Shown here: positions 18,403-26,237 of the stretch, in pieces
Layout of the letters: each line of letters starts with the position of its first letter
Numbering within the stretch: position 1 is the first letter of the stretch
Source of the DNA: Sphaerisporangium sp.
GTDB lineage: Bacteria > Actinomycetota > Actinomycetes > Streptosporangiales > Streptosporangiaceae
Direction of reading: 5' to 3'
Assembly (NCBI GenBank): GCA_025964675.1
Contig: JAOPYI010000022.1
Span: forward strand, 1 to 47,396
Length of the DNA: 47,396 nt
Translations under genes and position numbers: made by a program
Notes under the pieces: model-generated
The model's database searches: none
What the model was told of the DNA's origin: nothing
Seen by the model: the letters and a program-made list of their open reading frames with translations, nothing else

Positions 18403-19329
18403 GTGCTCGTCATCGTCGCTCCCGGGCAAGGCGCCCAGACTCCAGGCTTCCTGTCTCCGTGGCTCGAGATCCCCGGTCTGCGTGACCGGCTGTCCGCGTG
18501 GTCGGATGTCGCCGGTCTAGATCTGATCTCCTACGGGACCACGGCCGAGGCCGGCGAGATCCGCGACACCGCCGTCGCGCAGCCACTGTTGGTAGCCGCC
18601 GGTCTCGCCGTCGCGGAGGTGCTGCTCGGCGAGGACTCCCCCGGCGGGCCGGACGCGGTCGCCGGTCACAGCGTCGGGGAGTTCACCGCCGCCGCCCTCG
18701 CCGGTGTCCTCACCCCGGAGCAGGCCGTCGCACTGGTCCGCGAGCGCGGCCAGGCCATGGCGAAGGCCGCCGCGGTGACCGAGACCGGCATGACGGCCGT
18801 GCTCGGCGGCGTCGAGGAGGAGGTCCTCGAGACCATCGAACGTCACGGCCTGACGCCCGCCAACATCAACGGTGCCGGGCAGATCGTCGCGGCCGGCACG
18901 GCCGAGCAGCTCGCGGCCTTCGCCGCCGGCCCCCCGGCGGGTGCCCGGCTGGTCTCGCTGTCGGTCGCCGGGGCGTTCCACACCCACCACATGGCCCCGG
19001 CGGTCCAGCACCTGCGCGCCGAGGCCGCCGGCGTCACCCCCGCGGACCCGGGCGTCACCCTGCTGTCCAACGCCGACGGCACGGCCGTCGCGAGCGGCGC
19101 CGAGTTCGTCGAGCGGCTGATCGACCAGGTCGGCCGCCCGGTCCGGTGGGACCTGTGCATGGCCACGATGGCCGGCCTCGGCGCGACCACCATGATCGAG
19201 CTGCTCCCGGGGGGCACTCTCACAGGCCTCGCCAAGCGGGCGCTCCGTGGCATCGCGACGGTCCCCCTGAAGACCCCCGACGACCTCGCGGCCGCCCGCG
19301 CCGCGATCAGCAAGGAGACCGCCCAGTGA
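18403..19329 (+). CDS. fabD: malonyl-CoA:ACP transacylase
   Basis: This 308-residue enzyme loads malonyl units from CoA onto AcpP. It starts with VAPGQGAQTPGF. The catalytic serine is Ser90 in GHSVGE, and the active-site His is His193 in GAFHTHHMAP. Oxyanion Gln is in the GQGAQ segment, and GRPVRWDLC follows near the C-terminus. GTG 18403 gives the family's usual start and has GGTGGA 4 nt upstream. ATG 18391 is in frame but its AGGG is too close. The stop overlaps the fabH start (GTGA). Confidence 0.95.
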   Translation: MLVIVAPGQGAQTPGFLSPWLEIPGLRDRLSAWSDVAGLDLISYGTTAEAGEIRDTAVAQPLLVAAGLAVAEVLLGEDSPGGPDAVAGHSVGEFTAAALAGVLTPEQAVALVRERGQAMAKAAAVTETGMTAVLGGVEEEVLETIERHGLTPANINGAGQIVAAGTAEQLAAFAAGPPAGARLVSLSVAGAFHTHHMAPAVQHLRAEAAGVTPADPGVTLLSNADGTAVASGAEFVERLIDQVGRPVRWDLCMATMAGLGATTMIELLPGGTLTGLAKRALRGIATVPLKTPDDLAAARAAISKETAQ

Positions 19330-20282
19330 GGATCATGCGGGGCGCCCCGGGCGCCAAGGTGCTCGCGTTCGGCGGTTACCAGCCGGCGGGTGTCGTCACC
19401 AACGACGACCTGGCCAAGACCATCGACACCAACGACGCCTGGATCCAGAGCCGCGTCGGCATCAAGGAGCGCCGGGTCGCCGGTCCCGAGGAGTCAGACG
19501 TCGACCTGGCCGTGCAGGCGGGTGGCAAGGCCCTGGCGGCGAGCGGCCTGTCGGCGGGCGAGATCGACCTGGTCATCGTCGCCACCTGCACCCTGGAGGC
19601 GCAGATCCCCAACGCCGCCGCCCGCGTGGCGCACCGGCTCGGCATCGAGGCCCCCGGCGCGTTCGACGTCAACGCCGCCTGCGCGGGCTTCTGCTACGCC
19701 CTGGCGACCGCCGGTGACGCCGTGCGCTCCGGCTCGGCGACGAACGTCCTGATCGTCGGCACCGAGAAGCTCTCCCAGTGGGTCGACTGGACCGACAGGG
19801 CCACCTGCGTGATCTTCGCCGACGGCGCGGGGGCCGCCGTGGTCGGGCCTTCGGAGACGCCGGGCATCGGGCCCGTGGTCTGGGGCAGCGCGGGCGACAA
19901 GTCCGACGCGATCATCATCAAGGACCGCGACTCCTTCCTGCACCAGGAAGGCCAGACCGTGTTCCGCTGGGCCACGACGGCACTTCACCCGGTGGCCAAG
20001 GAGGCGTGCGACCGTGCGGGCGTGCACCCGTCCGAGCTGGCGGCATTCGTCCCCCACCAGGCCAACCTGCGGATCATCGAGGCCATCGCACGCAAGCTGG
20101 GCGCCGACAAGGCCGTCATCGCCAAGGACATCGTGCTCGCGGGCAACACCTCCGCCGCATCGATCCCGCTGGCGCTCAGCCGCATGATCGAGCGTGGCGA
20201 GGTCCAGTCGGGCGACCTGGCCCTGCTGCTCGGCTTCGGCGCCGGCCTGACCTACGCCGGCCAAGTGGTGGAGATCCCCTGA
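19326..20282 (+). CDS. fabH: beta-ketoacyl-ACP synthase III
   Basis: This 318-residue condensing enzyme starts each fatty acid by joining an acyl-CoA primer to malonyl-ACP. The triad is complete: Cys119 (NAACAGFCYAL), His244 (VPHQAN) and Asn274 (AGNTSAAS). Members from branched-chain-making actinomycetes often prefer isobutyryl- or methylbutyryl-CoA, which cannot be read from sequence here. GTG 19326 overlaps the fabD stop; ATG 19335 is a second possibility. It is followed by acpP after 71 bp. Confidence 0.96.
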   Translation: MRIMRGAPGAKVLAFGGYQPAGVVTNDDLAKTIDTNDAWIQSRVGIKERRVAGPEESDVDLAVQAGGKALAASGLSAGEIDLVIVATCTLEAQIPNAAARVAHRLGIEAPGAFDVNAACAGFCYALATAGDAVRSGSATNVLIVGTEKLSQWVDWTDRATCVIFADGAGAAVVGPSETPGIGPVVWGSAGDKSDAIIIKDRDSFLHQEGQTVFRWATTALHPVAKEACDRAGVHPSELAAFVPHQANLRIIEAIARKLGADKAVIAKDIVLAGNTSAASIPLALSRMIERGEVQSGDLALLLGFGAGLTYAGQVVEIP

Positions 20283-20353
20283 ACCTGTACGGAGGCCCGC
20301 ACGGCTCGCCGTACACACCAAGAGAAGAACCCAATCCAAGGAGAAATCGCGAC

Positions 20354-20593
20354 ATGGCAGTGACCGAGCAGGAAATCCTCGCGGGCCTCGGCAAGATCAT
20401 CAACGAGATCACCGGCATCCCGGCCCCCGAGGTCACCCCGGAGAAGAACTTCGTGGACGACCTCGACATCGACTCGCTGTCCATGGTCGAGATCGCCGTC
20501 GCCGCCCAGGACGAGTTCGGCGTCGAGATCCCCGACGACCAGCTCAAGCACCTGAAGACCGTCAAGGACGTCGTCAACTTCATCCAGAACTAA
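20354..20593 (+). CDS. acpP: acyl carrier protein
   Basis: This acidic 79-residue carrier has the phosphopantetheine attachment site Ser41 in DLDIDSLSMVE. The four-helix ACP layout is complete, with the usual recognition helix after DSL. ATG 20354 has AAGGAG about 11 nt upstream, a somewhat long spacing. Lying between fabH and fabF, it is the fatty acid ACP and not a polyketide one. Its own Shine-Dalgarno sequence and 70-bp flanks could allow higher expression than its neighbours. Confidence 0.97.
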   Translation: MAVTEQEILAGLGKIINEITGIPAPEVTPEKNFVDDLDIDSLSMVEIAVAAQDEFGVEIPDDQLKHLKTVKDVVNFIQN

Positions 20594-20664
20594 CCCGTCT
20601 CAGACGTCCGGCCCGCTGGGCGTCTGAGCACCCGAGCTTCGCGACGAGACAAGGAGCGCATCAA

Positions 20665-21897
20665 GTGAGTAGAGACCGGGTACGTGTCGTTGTCACCGGG
20701 CTTGGCGTGACCACGCCCCTCGGTGGAGACGTCGCCTCGACCTGGTCGGCGCTCCTTGCCGGGCAGTCGGGCATCCACACTCTCACCGAGGACTGGATCG
20801 ACCTTCTGCCCGTGAAGTTCGGGGCAAGGGCGGCCGTCGACCCCACCACGGTGCTGCCGAGGCCCGAGTCGCGCCGCCTCGACCGTGCCGAGCAGTTCGC
20901 CCTCATCGCCGCCCGCGAGGCATGGCGGGACGCCGGCACGCCGAAGGTCGCGCCCGACCGGCTCGGCGTGGTGGTCGGCAGCGGCATCGGCGGCATCACC
21001 ACGATCCTCGCGGCCTACGACGTGTTCAAGGAGAAGGGCTGGCAGCGGCTCTCTCCCTTCACCGTCCCGATGCTGATGCCCAACGGCTCGGCCGGGTGGA
21101 TCGGCATCGAACTCGGCGCGACGGCGGGCGTCCACGCCACCGTGAGCGCCTGCGCCACCGGCGCCGAGTCCATCGGCTACGCGATGGAGATGATCAGGTC
21201 CGGGCGCGCGGACGTCGTCGTGGCGGGCGGCACCGAGGCTGCCATCCACCCGCTCAATATCGGCTCCTTCGCTGCGATGCGGGCGATGTCGACGCGCAAC
21301 GACGAGCCCGAGCGAGCCTCCCGTCCCTGGGACAAGGATCGCGACGGGTTCGTGCTGGGTGAGGGTGCGGGCATCGTCGTCCTCGAGTCCGAAGAGCACG
21401 CCCGGGCGCGTGGCGCCCGCGTCTACGCCGAGGCGTCCGGGGTCGGCTACTCCGGCGACGCCCACCACATCGCCCAGCCCGAGCCCACGGGCGCGGGTCT
21501 CAGGAGCGCGGCCCGAAGGGTCCTCGAGGACTCCGGGCTGACCGGCCAGGACATCTGGCACGTCAACGCCCACGCCACCTCCACGCCCGCTGGGGACGTC
21601 CTGGAGGCCGTGGCGATCCACGAGATCATCGGCGATCACCCGCTCGTGACGTCGACCAAGTCGATGACCGGTCACCTGCTGGGCGGCGCCGGCGGCATCG
21701 AGTCCGTCTTCACGATCAAGGCGCTGTACGACCGCATCGTGCCGGCCACCGTCAATCTCGACAACCTCGACGACGGCGTCGAGGTGGACATCGTGCGCGG
21801 CGAGCCGCGCAAGCTCCCGGGGGGCCAGATCGCCGCGATCAACAACTCGTTCGGGTTCGGCGGACACAACGTCGCCGTCGCCTTCGCCAGCATCTGA
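20665..21897 (+). CDS. fabF: beta-ketoacyl-ACP synthase II
   Basis: This 410-residue elongating condensing enzyme has the Cys-His-His triad: Cys163 (SACATGAES), His303 (NAHATSTPAGD) and His337 (MTGHLLGGAGG). The C-terminal NNSFGFGGHNVAVAF segment is typical. GTG 20665 follows AAGGAG by about 8 nt. No chain-length-factor substitution (Cys to Gln) is present, so it is an active KAS. In mycobacteria the same place holds kasA and kasB; only one copy is here. Confidence 0.96.
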   Translation: MSRDRVRVVVTGLGVTTPLGGDVASTWSALLAGQSGIHTLTEDWIDLLPVKFGARAAVDPTTVLPRPESRRLDRAEQFALIAAREAWRDAGTPKVAPDRLGVVVGSGIGGITTILAAYDVFKEKGWQRLSPFTVPMLMPNGSAGWIGIELGATAGVHATVSACATGAESIGYAMEMIRSGRADVVVAGGTEAAIHPLNIGSFAAMRAMSTRNDEPERASRPWDKDRDGFVLGEGAGIVVLESEEHARARGARVYAEASGVGYSGDAHHIAQPEPTGAGLRSAARRVLEDSGLTGQDIWHVNAHATSTPAGDVLEAVAIHEIIGDHPLVTSTKSMTGHLLGGAGGIESVFTIKALYDRIVPATVNLDNLDDGVEVDIVRGEPRKLPGGQIAAINNSFGFGGHNVAVAFASI

Positions 21898-21909
21898 TTT
21901 GGAGCGCCA

Positions 21910-23334
21910 GTGACCGTGCTCGACAACGGGGTGGTGACCGCGACCTCCGAACAGGAGGGTCCTGATCCCCGTGACCCGCGAATCCGCCTGTCCGCCCTGT
22001 TCGACGAGGGCTCCATCCACCTGATCTCCCCCGAGGACCGCAGCGGCGTGCTCGCCGCCATGGGCCGTGTGGAAGGGGTGCCGGTGGTCGCCTTCTCCAG
22101 CGACGCCCGCATTCAGGGCGGCGCGATGGGCGGCGAGGGCTGCGAGCACATCGTGCACGCCTATGACGTGGCCGTCCGCGAGCGGGTCCCGATCGTCGGA
22201 CTTTGGCACTCCGGAGGCGCCCGCCTCGCCGAGGGCGTCGAGTCCCTGCACGCCGTCGGCCGAGTCTTCGCCGCGATGACCAGGGCCTCGGGCGTCGTCC
22301 CGCAGATCTCCGTGGTCCTCGGCCCGGCGGCGGGCGGAGCCGCGTACGGCCCGGCCCTCACCGACCTCGTGATCCTTTCCGACCAGGGCCGCATCTTCGT
22401 CACCGGCCCCGACGTCGTCCGCAGCGTCACCGGCGAGAAGATCGACATGGCCGCCCTCGGCGGTCCCGAGCCCCACAGCAAGCGCAGCGGCGTGGTCCAC
22501 GTGGTCACCAAGACCGACACCGAGGCGCTGCTGAACGCCCGCCGCCTCGCCGTGCTGCTCGGCCACCAGGGCCGCGTGCGCCTCGACTCGGTGGAGGACG
22601 TCGACTTCTCCGGCCTGCTGCCCGAGGAGGTCCGCCGGGCGTACTCCGTGCAGCCGCTGGTCAACGGCCTGCTCGACGAGCCCGGTGTCGAGCTCCACCC
22701 CAAGTGGGCGCCCAACATCGTCACCACGCTCGGCCGCCTCGGCGGTCGCACGGTCGGCATCATCGCCAACAACCCGATGCGCCTGGCCGGCTGCCTCGAC
22801 TCGCTCTCCGCCGAGAAGGCCGCCCGGTTCGTACGGATGTGCGATGCCTTCGGGGTGCCGCTGGTGGTCCTGGTGGACGTCCCCGGCTACCTCCCGGGCG
22901 TGGGGCAGGAGCACGACGGCGTCGTACGACGCGGCGCCAAGCTCCTGCACGCCTTCGCCGAGGCCTCGGTGCCGCGCGTGACCGTGGTGACCCGCAAGGC
23001 GTACGGCGGCGCGTACATCGCGATGAACTCCCGGTCCCTGGGCGCCACCAAGGTGTTCGCCTGGCCCACCGCCGAGGTCGCCGTGATGGGCGCGGTCGCG
23101 GCCGTGCGGGTGCTGAAGCGCCGCGAGATCGCCGCCGCCCCCGAGGAGGAGCGCTCCGCCCTGGAGGCCCGGCTCGCCGAGGAGCACGAGAAGGTCGCAG
23201 GGGGCCTCGACCGCGCCATCCTGCTCGGCGTCATCGACGAGGTCATCAAGCCCGCTGAGACCCGCACCGCCATAGCCAAGGTCCTCGCCCAGGCCACCCC
23301 GGCCCGAGGCGCCCACGGCAACATCCCGCTGTAG
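21910..23334 (+). CDS. accD: acyl-CoA carboxylase carboxyltransferase beta subunit
   Basis: This 474-residue carboxyltransferase makes malonyl- (or methylmalonyl-) CoA from carboxybiotin and acyl-CoA. It has both crotonase-like halves on one chain. Typical segments are LFDEGSIHLI, GGAMGGEGCEHIVHAYD, GLWHSGGARLAEGVESL, VLGPAAGGAAYGPALTD, VDVPGYLPGVGQEHDG and TRKAYGGAYIAMNSR. It corresponds by position to M. tuberculosis AccD6. No alpha (biotin) subunit is in the window, so it must pair with one encoded elsewhere. GTG 21910 has GGAG upstream and lies 12 bp after fabF. Confidence 0.95.
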   Translation: MTVLDNGVVTATSEQEGPDPRDPRIRLSALFDEGSIHLISPEDRSGVLAAMGRVEGVPVVAFSSDARIQGGAMGGEGCEHIVHAYDVAVRERVPIVGLWHSGGARLAEGVESLHAVGRVFAAMTRASGVVPQISVVLGPAAGGAAYGPALTDLVILSDQGRIFVTGPDVVRSVTGEKIDMAALGGPEPHSKRSGVVHVVTKTDTEALLNARRLAVLLGHQGRVRLDSVEDVDFSGLLPEEVRRAYSVQPLVNGLLDEPGVELHPKWAPNIVTTLGRLGGRTVGIIANNPMRLAGCLDSLSAEKAARFVRMCDAFGVPLVVLVDVPGYLPGVGQEHDGVVRRGAKLLHAFAEASVPRVTVVTRKAYGGAYIAMNSRSLGATKVFAWPTAEVAVMGAVAAVRVLKRREIAAAPEEERSALEARLAEEHEKVAGGLDRAILLGVIDEVIKPAETRTAIAKVLAQATPARGAHGNIPL

Positions 23335-23345
23335 TCCGTTCGTCC

Positions 23346-23382
23346 GTGAGGCCCCGCACCAGGTATCGGTGCGGGGCCTCAC
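23346..23382. terminator. strong hairpin between accD and the DUF3145 gene
   Basis: GTGAGGCCCCGCACC and its exact complement form a 15-bp stem with a 7-nt loop, 11 bp after the accD stop. The flanking genes converge, so it can serve both strands. No long T-tract follows on either side. Confidence 0.85.
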
Positions 23383-23469
23383 GCATGTCAGGGCCTCGGG
23401 CTGCGAGGGCTCGGATGGTACAGATCGTGGTTCTCACGCCGGGAAGGATCGCGGCCGTACGGGTGGAGG

Positions 23470-23964
23470 TCAGACGGCGGCGTGCAGCCAGCGGACGGGG
23501 GCCCCGTCGCCGGCGTAGCGGAACGGCTCGAGCTCTTCGTCCCACTGCTTGCCGAGCAGCTTGTCGAGCTCTTCCTCGAGGACGACCCGGCCCTGCGCCG
23601 CCATGAGCATGACGTTGCGGAGCCTGTCCTCGGGGATCAGGATGTCGCCGGACACCCCGACCACGGCCGTGAAGGCACCGAGGGTCGGCGTGTAGGCGTG
23701 CCGCGAGCCGTCCACCCCCGAGGACGCGTCCTCGGTGATCTCGAACCGGATGCGCTGCCAGCCCATGAGTGATGACGTGATCGCCGAGGCGGTGCCGGGG
23801 CGACCCTCCCACTCAGCCTGGGTTCGCACGGTGCCGGGCTGCGCCGGCTGCGGAGTCCAGGACAGGTCGACGGGTATGCCAAGAACACCCGCGACCGCCC
23901 ATTCGATGTGCGGGCACAGCGCGGGCTGAGCCGAGTGGACGTACAGCACGCCACGAGCAGACAC
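23470..23964 (-). CDS. DUF3145 family protein
   Basis: This 164-residue protein is recognised as DUF3145, an actinobacterial family of unknown function. Segments are RGVLYVHSAQPALCPHIEWAV near the N-terminus, VDLSWTPQPAQPGTVRTQ, GWQRIRFEITEDASSGVDG and ILIPEDRLRNVM. The C-terminus EELDKLLGKQWDEELEPFR looks helical and acidic. No catalytic motif is clear. GTG 23964 has GGGAGG 5 nt upstream. The family often lies near fatty acid genes in actinomycetes, as here. Confidence 0.87.
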   Translation of the reverse strand: MSARGVLYVHSAQPALCPHIEWAVAGVLGIPVDLSWTPQPAQPGTVRTQAEWEGRPGTASAITSSLMGWQRIRFEITEDASSGVDGSRHAYTPTLGAFTAVVGVSGDILIPEDRLRNVMLMAAQGRVVLEEELDKLLGKQWDEELEPFRYAGDGAPVRWLHAAV

Positions 23965-24092
23965 CGGACCTCCCGTTTCGTACGAGGTGCGCCTTCCCCA
24001 ACGTCCTCATACTGGGATGATCACAAGTGACTGAGGGAGAGACTACCGTCCGTCGTGGCGGGGCACCAGAGCCGGGTCATACCTAATCACGC

Positions 24093-24124
24093 TTGGCAAC
24101 TCTCCGCATGGGGAAAGATACATT
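24093..24124 (+). promoter_or_regulatory. possible promoter of the subtilase-sigma-CHAT cassette
   Basis: A -35-like TTGGCA (24093-24098) is followed after 18-20 bp by an AT-rich GATACATT (24117-24124). The fit to a -10 box is only partial. It would give a leader of roughly 25-30 nt before GTG 24156. An ECF-type promoter cannot be excluded. Confidence 0.3.
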
Positions 24125-24155
24125 CCGTGTTTACCTCCCCCATAAGGAGCCGCCG

Positions 24156-25187
24156 GTGAACGTGCAGGTAGTCGAGCACACTCCCGGGCGGAGCGCCCTC
24201 ATACGGCCGGGCGTCCTCCTCTCCCGGTCCCCAAGCGCCGCCGGGCGGTGGACCCAGACGGTCGAGAGCCTCGACGGGCTCTACGTCGTACGACTGTCAC
24301 CGGGAGCCGACCCCTGCGAGATCGCCGCCACGCTCTCGGAGGCGGGGCACGAGGTGTCGCCCAACCACGTCGTGATCGGCCAGCCGCTGTTCTTCGGCGG
24401 CCCCACCGGAGCGCCGCTTCCCGCCGCCGCCCCGGCGTACGATCCGGGAGAGCCGTCGCGGGTGACGGTAGGGCTGCTTGACACCGGCGTGGCCCCGCAT
24501 CCGTGGTTCAGCGGCACCGAGTGGTTCCAAGACCAGCCCGGCGAGGTCCTCGACGCCGACGGCGACGGGCTCCTCGACCTCCAGGCCGGGCACGGCACCT
24601 TCATCGCGGGCCTGGTGCTCCGCCAGGCTCCCGGCGTGCGGCTGCGTGTGCTGAGGGTGCTGGACAGCCACGGGGTGGGCGACGAGATCGGCGTGCTCCG
24701 CGCCCTGAGCCACCTGCGCGACACCCGCGTCGACGTGCTGGTGCTGTCGTTCGGCTGCTTCACCTACGACGACAGGCCGTCGCCTTTGCTGGAGCGCGCG
24801 CTCGCCGCGTTCCCCGACACGGTGATCGTGGCCTGCGCGGGGAACACCGCCTCCCCACGGCCCTTCTGGCCCGCCGCGCTGCCTCGTGTGATCGCCGTGG
24901 GTGCCCTCGATTCCGGAGAAAGCGGGCGCGCGAGGTTCTCCGCGTACGGCCCCTGGGTGGACGCCTGCGCTCGTGGTGAAGCGTTGACCAGCAGTTTCGT
25001 GGACTTTGATCATTTCAGGAGCTACGCCGTCTGGAGCGGCACGTCCTTCTCGGCCGCCGTGGTGGCCGGGGCCATCGCCGCCGCCGCCCGGCACATGTCC
25101 CCAGGTGAGGCCGCGAGCCACGTGCTCGATCCGGGACATGGCAGGCGATTCCCTGATCTCGGGGTCTCCGTCCCCGCGCCCCGCTAG
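24156..25187 (+). CDS. intracellular subtilase (S8 serine protease)
   Basis: This 343-residue subtilisin-fold protease has all catalytic residues: Asp109 (GLLDTGVAPH), His146 (GHGTFIAG), oxyanion Asn230 (ACAGNTA) and Ser297 (SGTSFSAAVVAG). A DADGDGLLD loop before His146 resembles a calcium site. No signal peptide or membrane segment is present, so it should act in the cytoplasm. The first 80 or so residues (GLYVVRLSPGADP...SPNHVVIG) may form a small inhibitor-like domain. GTG 24156 has AAGGAG exactly 6 nt upstream; TTG 24093 and ATG 24108 are in frame but unsupported. It is followed by sigma, unknown and CHAT genes on the same strand, and probably works with them. Confidence 0.87.
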   Translation: MNVQVVEHTPGRSALIRPGVLLSRSPSAAGRWTQTVESLDGLYVVRLSPGADPCEIAATLSEAGHEVSPNHVVIGQPLFFGGPTGAPLPAAAPAYDPGEPSRVTVGLLDTGVAPHPWFSGTEWFQDQPGEVLDADGDGLLDLQAGHGTFIAGLVLRQAPGVRLRVLRVLDSHGVGDEIGVLRALSHLRDTRVDVLVLSFGCFTYDDRPSPLLERALAAFPDTVIVACAGNTASPRPFWPAALPRVIAVGALDSGESGRARFSAYGPWVDACARGEALTSSFVDFDHFRSYAVWSGTSFSAAVVAGAIAAAARHMSPGEAASHVLDPGHGRRFPDLGVSVPAPR

Positions 25188-25230
25188 GGTGATCACAGCA
25201 AGCATCTCCCCCACCACGCAGAGTCATGAA

Positions 25231-25749
25231 ATGCCCTATGATCTCGACCTCCTCGATGAGACGGCCTGGCGCGATCTGGTCGACCGCTTCGGATACCGCA
25301 TGTGGGCCGTCGCCCGGGCGTTCGGCCTCAACTCCACCGACGCCGCTGACGCGGTGCAGGCCGCGTGGCTCCGGCTGGTCGAGAGCGCTCACACGATCCG
25401 CGACCCCGAGCGGGTCGGCGCCTGGCTGGTCACGACGACGCGCCACGAGGCGGCGCGGATCCTCCGGGGCCGTGCGGGTGACGCGCCGACCGGCCTGCCC
25501 GACGAGATCCCGGCGCCGGACGGCGACCCCGTGGCGGTGATGCTCACCGAGGAGCACGGGCGGCGGCTCTGGGCGGCCGTCGACACGCTGCCCATGCCTT
25601 GCCGCTCGCTGCTCCGGCTGATCGTGGCCGCCCCCGAGGCCGGCTACGCCCAGCTCGCCAGGCGCCTCGACATGCCCATCGGCAGCATCGGACCGACCCG
25701 CATCCGCTGTCTCAAGCGCCTGCGGTCCCTCATGGAGGACGAGCGGTGA
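25231..25749 (+). CDS. ECF-type RNA polymerase sigma factor
   Basis: This 172-residue sigma-70-family factor has only regions 2 and 4. Region 2 spans about 10-70 (FGYRMWAVARAFGL...DAVQAAWLRLVES...VGAWLVTTTRHEA). Region 4 spans about 115-165 (LPMPCRSLLRLIVAA...YAQLARRLDMPIGSIGPTR). A linker rich in Asp, Pro and Gly joins them. No typical zinc-binding anti-sigma gene follows; the next gene overlaps by GTGA and is unlike known anti-sigmas. ATG 25231 begins at the conserved domain but its ribosome site is weak. TAGGGT at 25185-25190 may be a -10 box within the subtilase stop. Confidence 0.85.
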   Translation: MPYDLDLLDETAWRDLVDRFGYRMWAVARAFGLNSTDAADAVQAAWLRLVESAHTIRDPERVGAWLVTTTRHEAARILRGRAGDAPTGLPDEIPAPDGDPVAVMLTEEHGRRLWAAVDTLPMPCRSLLRLIVAAPEAGYAQLARRLDMPIGSIGPTRIRCLKRLRSLMEDER

Positions 25750-26237
25750 ACGACGAGGAATACCTTCTGGCGGCTCTGCGGATCGCCTCGGGCGCCGATC
25801 CGGTGCCCGCACGCGTATCGGTGGAGGCCCGCGCGGTTTACGGGCTGCGCCTGCCTGGAGCCGTGACGGCGGGCCCCGTTGAGCTTCCCACCGACGGGGG
25901 CGCCTGGCCGCTGTCCGGCGTCCGCTCCGCCATCCGTTCCGACGGTTGCTCGGCCGAGGGTGAGCCGCGGCTGCTCCGCTTCGCCGCCGACGGGCTGACC
26001 ATCGACGTCGAGATCACGGTCTGCGACTCCCACCTCGACCTCGCCGGGCAGATGCATCCCGCCCCAGCCAAGGGTGCCCGCGTCGAGATCAGGACACCCC
26101 ACGTCAGCAAGATCCGCTTCCCGTCCGAGACGGGTGAGTTCGCCACCACCGGCCTGCCACACGGCTGGTTGAGCGTGGTCTGCCACCGTCCAGGCGACCC
26201 CCCGGTGGCGACCCGCTGGCACCGCATCCGCCGGTGA
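25746..26237 (+). CDS. unknown protein between sigma factor and CHAT protein
   Basis: I do not recognise a named family for this 163-residue protein. A short helical N-terminus (EEYLLAALRIASGADPVPARV, residues about 4-24) is followed by a beta-rich part that looks like two small sandwiches. The C-terminal one (GARVEIRTPHV...FPSETGEFATTGLPHGWLSV) recalls carboxypeptidase-regulatory or transthyretin-like domains. There is no signal peptide, membrane helix or metal motif. It overlaps the sigma gene at its start and the CHAT gene at its end by GTGA, so the three proteins are made together. It could be an anti-sigma protein, a cleavage substrate or a scaffold. Confidence 0.8.
   Translation: MNDEEYLLAALRIASGADPVPARVSVEARAVYGLRLPGAVTAGPVELPTDGGAWPLSGVRSAIRSDGCSAEGEPRLLRFAADGLTIDVEITVCDSHLDLAGQMHPAPAKGARVEIRTPHVSKIRFPSETGEFATTGLPHGWLSVVCHRPGDPPVATRWHRIRR

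Noticed and set aside
20590-23382. Very long minus-strand open frame (930 residues) opposite fabF and accD
   Set aside because: Antisense shadow caused by high-GC codon bias; composition rich in Gly, Asp and His with no domain, while both plus-strand genes are certain.
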